Source of the DNA: Spirochaetaceae bacterium | GTDB lineage: Bacteria; Spirochaetota; Spirochaetia; Treponematales; Breznakiellaceae | Length of the DNA stretch: 10,452 bases | Direction: 5' to 3' | Assembly (NCBI GenBank): GCA_031265635.1 | Contig: JAISCK010000181.1 | Location: 1-10,452, forward strand | In this document: positions 6,828-10,452 of the stretch, piece after piece | Position numbering within the stretch: the stretch's first letter is position 1 | How the letters are laid out: each line of letters begins with the position of its first letter | The notes under the pieces: generated by a model | The model's input: the letters and a program-made list of their open reading frames with translations, nothing else | What the model was told of the DNA's origin: nothing | The model's database searches: none | Translations under genes and position numbers: made by a program

Positions 6828-8504
6828 ATGAGTACAATGAAAACATCAGAGGCAATTATAAAAATCCTGGAACTTGAAGGGATAACGGCGGTTTTCGGTA
6901 TTCCCGGGGCCGGAATCAACGGGTTCTATAAGTACCTCGGGCAGAGCAAAGCCATACGGCATTTCTGCCACCGGCACGAAGAAGCGGCGGTGCATGCGGC
7001 CGGCGCTTATTACCGGGCCAGCGGAAAACTCGCTGTGGCGGCCTGTACATCAGGACCGGGGGCGACCAACTTTGTAACCGGTATATATACCTGTAACATT
7101 GACAGCATTCCGCTCATTGCCATTACCGGCCAGGCGGTTACTGCCCAGCTCGGTAAAGACGCGTTTCAGTGTGTGGACATAGCCAGGATCTGCGAGCCTG
7201 TGGCAAAAAAAACATACTGCATCACCGATCCCGCTAAAGTTGTCAGCGTATTTAATGAAGCTTTCCGTGTCGCCAGGGAGGGAAAGCCGGGGCCGGTTCT
7301 TATTGATCTGCCGCTGGATGTTCAAAACGCCGATATTGAATTTGAGAGTGCATCATACAGGAGCCAGGCGATTACCGCTCCCGCGCCGGCGTCAGCCGAT
7401 ATAAACAAAGCCATCGATATGATTAACGAAGCGAAAAGCCCCCTCCTGCTCATGGGCGGCGGCGTAGTGCTGGCCGGTGCGGTCCAGGAGGCAATAAGCC
7501 TTGCGGAAACCCTGAAACTTCCGGTGATAACCACATACATGGCCAAGGGCTGTATACGAGAGGATCATCCCCTGAACGCCGGACATTGCGGTATTCAGGT
7601 CGGACAGCCCATAGGCAATAAAATTTTTCTGGATTCTGATCTGGTCCTGGGAATAGGCTGCCGTTTTACCGACCGCCATACCGGCGCCCTTGATGTATAC
7701 CGCGGCAACAGAAAATTCATTCATATAAATATAGACCCCGGAGAGATAGGAAAAATATTCCCCGCGGACCTGGGGATTGTTTCCGACGCGAAGAAAGCGC
7801 TCTGCGCGCTTCTTGACGAAGCCAAAAAGCGCGGCAAGGCGGCATCCCGCAAAGACGCGGATGAACTTCCCAGCTTACGAAAAGAACTGGAACGAAAAAC
7901 CAGCTACACCCAAAAGCCCATTATCCCCCACCGGGTATTCCGGGAACTGAACAACAGTTTCGGCGATAACGCGGTGTTTACCACAGGATGCGGCATTACG
8001 CAAATCTGGTCAGGCCAGCTTCAGAAAATAAACAAACCCCGCCACTATCTTCCCTCAGGAGGAGCCGGAACCCTGGGCTATGACATACCTGCGGCCTTTG
8101 GCGCCGCCATAGCCAGCGGCAAGCAGACAGTCGCGGTCATGGGAGATTTTGGCTTTACCTTCCATATACAGGAACTGGCGGTTTGCGCGAAATACAAAAT
8201 TCCGGTGATAGTCGCGGTGGTCAACAACGCCTATCTGGGATTGATCAGGCAAAACCAGAAATATGCCTATGGCTATGAGTGCGATGTCGCAATGGAAGAA
8301 AACCAGGGGCTTATTGACTATGTAAAAGCGGCGGAAGGTTTTGCCTGTTATGCCGAAAGAGTTTTTGACCCTGACGAAATCTCCCCGGCCTTCAAGCGTG
8401 CCCTGGCTTCGGGAAAACCGGCTGTCATTGACATAGTCTGCGATCCTGCGGCAGACTGTTCCATGGGGACCGCCTTGAATAACTGTAAAGAATTTGTCTA
8501 TTAG
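6828..8504 (+). CDS. Glyoxylate carboligase-like thiamine-diphosphate enzyme
   Basis: This 558-residue protein belongs to the acetolactate synthase / glyoxylate carboligase (Gcl) superfamily: N-terminal PYR domain (about 1-170), central domain (190-330), C-terminal ThDP-binding PP domain (370-540). The ThDP/Mg motif runs from G439-D440 to N466-N467. It resembles E. coli Gcl (as I recall it) without gaps at the N-terminus, and in RHTGALDVY (283-291), DLGIVSDAKKAL (314-325), NNAYLGLIRQNQ (466-477) and SMGTALNN (545-552). Acetolactate synthase instead has LGMVRQWQ, so its Met and Trp are L472 and N476 here. Gcl would join two glyoxylates to tartronate semialdehyde and CO2. However, residue 51 is Glu, the normal ThDP-activating residue, where true Gcl has Val51. 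A different 2-oxo acid substrate is therefore possible. ATG is preceded by GGAAGG; a terminator follows. Confidence 0.85.
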   Translation: MSTMKTSEAIIKILELEGITAVFGIPGAGINGFYKYLGQSKAIRHFCHRHEEAAVHAAGAYYRASGKLAVAACTSGPGATNFVTGIYTCNIDSIPLIAITGQAVTAQLGKDAFQCVDIARICEPVAKKTYCITDPAKVVSVFNEAFRVAREGKPGPVLIDLPLDVQNADIEFESASYRSQAITAPAPASADINKAIDMINEAKSPLLLMGGGVVLAGAVQEAISLAETLKLPVITTYMAKGCIREDHPLNAGHCGIQVGQPIGNKIFLDSDLVLGIGCRFTDRHTGALDVYRGNRKFIHINIDPGEIGKIFPADLGIVSDAKKALCALLDEAKKRGKAASRKDADELPSLRKELERKTSYTQKPIIPHRVFRELNNSFGDNAVFTTGCGITQIWSGQLQKINKPRHYLPSGGAGTLGYDIPAAFGAAIASGKQTVAVMGDFGFTFHIQELAVCAKYKIPVIVAVVNNAYLGLIRQNQKYAYGYECDVAMEENQGLIDYVKAAEGFACYAERVFDPDEISPAFKRALASGKPAVIDIVCDPAADCSMGTALNNCKEFVY

Positions 8505-8513
8505 TGAAAGGAG

Positions 8514-8550
8514 CCAGGTCCCGGGAGATTAACGCCGGGACCTGGATTTT
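8514..8550 (+). terminator. Intrinsic terminator overlapping the iclR 3' end
   Basis: Perfect 11-bp arms CCAGGTCCCGG (8514-8524) and CCGGGACCTGG (8535-8545) enclose a 10-nt loop and are followed by ATTTT (8546-8550). It lies 9 nt after the carboligase stop. The short T run favours the + strand; on the - strand the stem is followed by CTCCTTT, so weaker two-way action is possible. The iclR stop codon is in the loop and the 8535-8545 arm is iclR coding sequence. Confidence 0.8.
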
Positions 8551-9398
8551 CCTGATTCGGTATTTTTAACGGAGCCTTCGCAGCCAAGTAAGAGAGAAAC
8601 CTTCTCCGCCGCTTTTATCAAGTGGTTTATTTTTTTGGCAATCAGATCATCGGTGAGCCTTATGGCTGGGCCGGTGACGCTTATTCCGGCGATGATCTTT
8701 CCGGTATGATCCCGGACAGGACAGGAGACACAGCGGGCGCCGATTTCACATTCCTCATTGTCTATGGCATATCCCCGGCGGCGCACCTGCGCCAGTTCTT
8801 TTTCCAGGAAAGATTTGCCGGTTAAGGTGTTAGGCGTAAACCTGGCCAGCCCCGCGGCCACAACCTTTTCCAGATTTTCCGGGGAATATTCCGATAAAAA
8901 CAGCTTCCCTACCGCGGTACAGTGAAGCGGCGCAACGCTGCCAATACGCTGCATGGAACGTATCATCTGATCAGGACCCTCAACCACGTCAATGTATACG
9001 ACCTTCATATTCTGGTCCACCGAAAGGCATACTGATTCACCAAAAATTCCTGACAAGTCCCTGAGATAGGGCGCGGCCAGAGTGCGTATATTTATCCTGG
9101 AACTTATCTTATTGGCAACAGTACAGATCTTAAAGGTAAGATAGTATTTCAGGGAATCAGCGTCCTGCATAACATAACCGCATTTCAGCATGGTATTGAG
9201 AAAGCGCAGGGCTGTGCTGGTATTGATATGCAGCGCCTTGGAAATATCCAGGAGCCTCATAGGACCATCTGTTTCGGCTAAAAGTTCTATAATGCTGAAC
9301 AATTTTTCAGAAGACTGATTCGTTTGGGTTTTCTTTGCGACGCCTGTAATATGTCTCATATACGTTTTTATTCTACTATTGTATCGATTTCTTGGCAA
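8529..9398 (-). CDS. IclR-family transcriptional regulator
   Basis: The 289-residue protein has a winged helix-turn-helix (about 28-85: KLFSIIELLAE, LLDISKALHINTSTALRFLN, GYVMQ) and a C-terminal effector-binding GAF-like domain (about 100-270) with the family signatures PLHCTAVGKLFLS (157-169) and EIGARCVSCPVRD (218-230). IclR proteins bind small metabolites such as glyoxylate, pyruvate or aromatic acids and act as repressors or activators, usually of adjacent genes. The neighbours here are the convergent carboligase-like gene and the divergent TIM-barrel gene, which are the likely targets. The TTG start at 9398 is chosen because AAGGAG (9411-9406) is 7 nt upstream; an ATG at 9359 lacks such a site and would remove 13 basic residues but no domain. 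The last 13 residues are a Lys/Arg/Ser-rich tail, partly encoded by the terminator stem. The effector is unknown. Confidence 0.93.
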   Translation of the reverse strand: MPRNRYNSRIKTYMRHITGVAKKTQTNQSSEKLFSIIELLAETDGPMRLLDISKALHINTSTALRFLNTMLKCGYVMQDADSLKYYLTFKICTVANKISSRINIRTLAAPYLRDLSGIFGESVCLSVDQNMKVVYIDVVEGPDQMIRSMQRIGSVAPLHCTAVGKLFLSEYSPENLEKVVAAGLARFTPNTLTGKSFLEKELAQVRRRGYAIDNEECEIGARCVSCPVRDHTGKIIAGISVTGPAIRLTDDLIAKKINHLIKAAEKVSLLLGCEGSVKNTESGKSRSRR

Positions 9399-9407
9399 TG
9401 GTATACT
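9379..9407 (+). promoter_or_regulatory. Candidate extended -10 promoter of the TIM-barrel gene
   Basis: TGG followed by TATACT (9399-9407) is an extended -10 element with 5 of 6 hexamer matches. TTGTAT (9379-9384), 17 nt upstream, is a weak -35 box. Transcription would begin near 9414. The element overlaps the first codons and ribosome binding site of the divergent iclR gene, so polymerase here and iclR expression could interfere. Confidence 0.5.
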
Positions 9408-9411
9408 CCTT
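9406..9411 (-). promoter_or_regulatory. iclR ribosome binding site that fixes a TTG start
   Basis: On the minus strand AAGGAG (9411-9406) is followed by 7 nt and then TTG at 9398. The only nearby ATG in frame, at 9359, is preceded by AT-rich sequence without a Shine-Dalgarno match. This supports the longer protein. Confidence 0.65.
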
Positions 9412-9421
9412 AGAAGTTGTC

Positions 9422-9438
9422 ATAACGCCGAGCGTTAT
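9422..9438. promoter_or_regulatory. Palindromic operator candidate for the IclR regulator
   Basis: ATAACGC-CGA-GCGTTAT is a perfect inverted repeat with 7-bp arms and a 3-bp spacer, in the 88-nt gap between iclR and the TIM-barrel gene. Its size suits a dimeric helix-turn-helix protein; known IclR-family operators are often palindromes of about 13-17 bp. It lies just downstream of the predicted start of the + strand promoter and upstream of the iclR ribosome binding site, where binding could block both genes. Confidence 0.55.
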
Positions 9439-9452
9439 TGTCCGGCTAATTT

Positions 9453-9465
9453 GGCGGATTCCGCC
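9453..9465 (+). repeat. Short GC-rich inverted repeat before the TIM-barrel gene
   Basis: GGCGG-ATT-CCGCC has perfect 5-bp arms and a 3-nt loop. Its centre is 29 bp from that of the 9422-9438 palindrome. In the mRNA it would form a small hairpin 8 nt before the AGGAG ribosome binding site (9474-9478). It could be a second binding site or a leader hairpin, or be chance. Confidence 0.3.
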
Positions 9466-9473
9466 GCCCATTC

Positions 9474-9489
9474 AGGAGTTGCCATCTTG
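9474..9489 (+). promoter_or_regulatory. Ribosome binding site fixing the TTG start of the TIM-barrel gene
   Basis: AGGAG at 9474-9478 lies 8 nt before TTG at 9487. The frame is open back to 9379, but upstream residues do not resemble the family and would need translation through the promoter and palindromes. TTG 9487 places KDSIHTYFKVGLISF, a normal first beta strand, at the N-terminus. Confidence 0.7.
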
Positions 9490-10404
9490 AAAGATTCAAT
9501 ACATACTTATTTTAAAGTCGGGCTTATCAGCTTTATGGCCTTCCCGTCCATGGGCAAAGGCGAAGAACCTAAGACCGCCGATTATATCAGACGTATCGCC
9601 AGGGACGACTATTTTGACGCCATAGAACTGACCTGGATCAAGGATGCCGAGCAGAAAAAGGAAGTAAAAAAAATTCTTGACAGCGCCCACATGACAGTCT
9701 GCTACGGCGCTTTTCCCCGGCTTTTAACTACCGGCATGAATGCCAATCATCTGGATGAAGGCGAAAGGCAAAAAGCTGAAAAAACCCTCCTCGAAGCCAT
9801 TGATGAGGCTGCCTATTTCGGCGCCGAAGGCATGGCCTTTCTTTCAGGCAAATGGGAAGCGGCAACCAAAGAGCAGTCCTATGCCCAGCTTCTTAAAACA
9901 ACCCGGAAACTCTGCGATTATGCCGGGCCCAAAAATATACGGATAGAAGTTGAATTATTCGACTATGATATAGCCAAGGCTTCTCTCATAGGACCGGCGT
10001 CCCTGGCAGCGCGCTTTGCTTCTGACATGAGGGAGACGTACCGGAATTTCGGCCTGGTGATAGATCTTTCCCATATACCGATGTGCCGGGAAAGCCCCGA
10101 ATATGTCATAAGAACTTTACGGCCCTATCTTACCCACTTCCATCTGGGCAACACTGTCTGTACCGATCCTGGGGCTCCCGGTTACGGAGATGAACACCAG
10201 CGCTTTGGGTTTCCCAATGGCAGCAACGATACTCCCCAGGTACTTGAATACCTCAGGGCGCTTAAAAACGAAGGCTTCTTTAACGCCAGAGATCCCTATA
10301 TTCTTTCTTTCGAAATAAAACCCTGGCAGGATGAGGACCCTGAGCTGGTCATTGCCAATGCCAAGCGCGTCCTTAACCGCGCCTGGGCTTTGCTTGAGGA
10401 TTAA
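9487..10404 (+). CDS. Xylose isomerase-like TIM-barrel enzyme (sugar phosphate isomerase/epimerase family)
   Basis: The 305-residue protein fits the AP endonuclease 2 / xylose isomerase-like TIM-barrel superfamily, which includes hydroxypyruvate isomerase, inosose dehydratase and sugar epimerases. Strand-like segments are KVGLISFMAF (10-19), DAIELTW (44-50), MTVCYGAF (69-76), AEGMAFLSG (113-121), IRIEVELFD (151-159), GLVIDLSHIP (189-198), LTHFHLGN (215-222) and YILSFEIKPW (271-280). Candidate metal and acid/base residues are E154 or E156, D193, H196, H218, D235-H237 and E276. No signal peptide is seen, so it should be cytoplasmic. It is longer than E. coli hydroxypyruvate isomerase (about 258 residues) and differs in its N-terminus, so Hyi is only one possibility. 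It is divergent from the IclR gene and probably under its control; further operon members may lie beyond the window. Superfamily is sure, reaction is not. Confidence 0.85.
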   Translation: MKDSIHTYFKVGLISFMAFPSMGKGEEPKTADYIRRIARDDYFDAIELTWIKDAEQKKEVKKILDSAHMTVCYGAFPRLLTTGMNANHLDEGERQKAEKTLLEAIDEAAYFGAEGMAFLSGKWEAATKEQSYAQLLKTTRKLCDYAGPKNIRIEVELFDYDIAKASLIGPASLAARFASDMRETYRNFGLVIDLSHIPMCRESPEYVIRTLRPYLTHFHLGNTVCTDPGAPGYGDEHQRFGFPNGSNDTPQVLEYLRALKNEGFFNARDPYILSFEIKPWQDEDPELVIANAKRVLNRAWALLED

Positions 10405-10415
10405 GGGTACAAAAC

Positions 10416-10428
10416 AGCTTTCAAAGCT
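10416..10428. repeat. Short inverted repeat after the TIM-barrel gene
   Basis: AGCTTT-C-AAAGCT starts 11 nt after the stop. The 1-nt spacer is too short for a usual hairpin loop, so it is not a normal terminator, and no T run follows directly. It may be a protein-binding site for a downstream gene or chance; the window ends 24 nt later. Confidence 0.25.
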
Positions 10429-10452
10429 CAAAATTTCAGGTTTTGGAAAAAA

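Noticed and set aside
6828..8504. Annotation as a standard biosynthetic acetolactate synthase large subunit (IlvB).
   Set aside because: The C-terminal motif lacks the acetolactate synthase Met and Trp (LGMVRQWQ), no small subunit gene follows, and long stretches resemble Gcl.
8622..8825. A 67-codon plus-strand frame inside iclR.
   Set aside because: Antisense to well-conserved IclR effector-domain sequence, with no ribosome site or recognisable motif.
9379..9486. N-terminal extension of the TIM-barrel protein to an upstream TTG at 9379.
   Set aside because: It would cross the promoter and palindromes and lacks a ribosome site, while TTG 9487 has AGGAG and starts just before the first beta strand.

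Overview
The window carries two units. Positions 1-6731 are the 3' part of a de novo purine biosynthesis operon on the + strand: purF (5' end cut off by the window), purM, purN, a non-purine aldo/keto reductase with two iron-sulfur motifs, purH and purD. Positions 6828-10404 hold a small catabolic-looking locus: a glyoxylate-carboligase-like thiamine-diphosphate enzyme (+), an IclR-family regulator (-), and a xylose-isomerase-like TIM-barrel enzyme (+) divergent from the regulator. I see no RNA genes, mobile elements, CRISPR arrays or phage genes, and no gene-free stretch above 300 bases.

Organism: moderately GC-rich DNA with clear AGGAG-type ribosome binding sites, frequent TTG starts, a Bacillus-type iron-sulfur PurF and Fe-S aldo/keto reductase chemistry suggests an anaerobic bacterium. 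Frequent ATA isoleucine codons and extra loops in several Pur enzymes remind me of environmental (for example gut) Treponema-like spirochaetes. This is an impression from sequence style, held at about 0.4.

Purine unit: purF to purH are tightly packed (22-nt gap, 8-nt overlap, 15-nt gap, 4-nt ATGA overlap), so they should be co-transcribed and partly translationally coupled. The enzymes cover step 1 (PurF), step 2 (PurD), step 3 (PurN), step 5 (PurM) and steps 9-10 (PurH). The other steps are not in the window. The aldo/keto reductase sits between purN and purH and is coupled to purH by ATGA. purD follows a 37-nt gap with no Shine-Dalgarno sequence, and a promoter-like pair there would start transcription at its ATG, suggesting a leaderless transcript.

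Catabolic unit: the ThDP enzyme matches E. coli Gcl along its length as I recall that protein, but it has Glu51 where Gcl has its hallmark Val51, so its substrate is uncertain. A strong hairpin closes this gene, and its sequence also encodes the last residues of the convergent iclR gene. Between iclR and the TIM-barrel gene lie a candidate extended -10 promoter and a perfect 17-bp palindrome that is a good candidate IclR operator. The likely picture is an IclR-controlled pathway joining a carboligase to a sugar or hydroxy-ketone isomerase, similar in logic to gcl-hyi glyoxylate loci. The substrate cannot be read from sequence.
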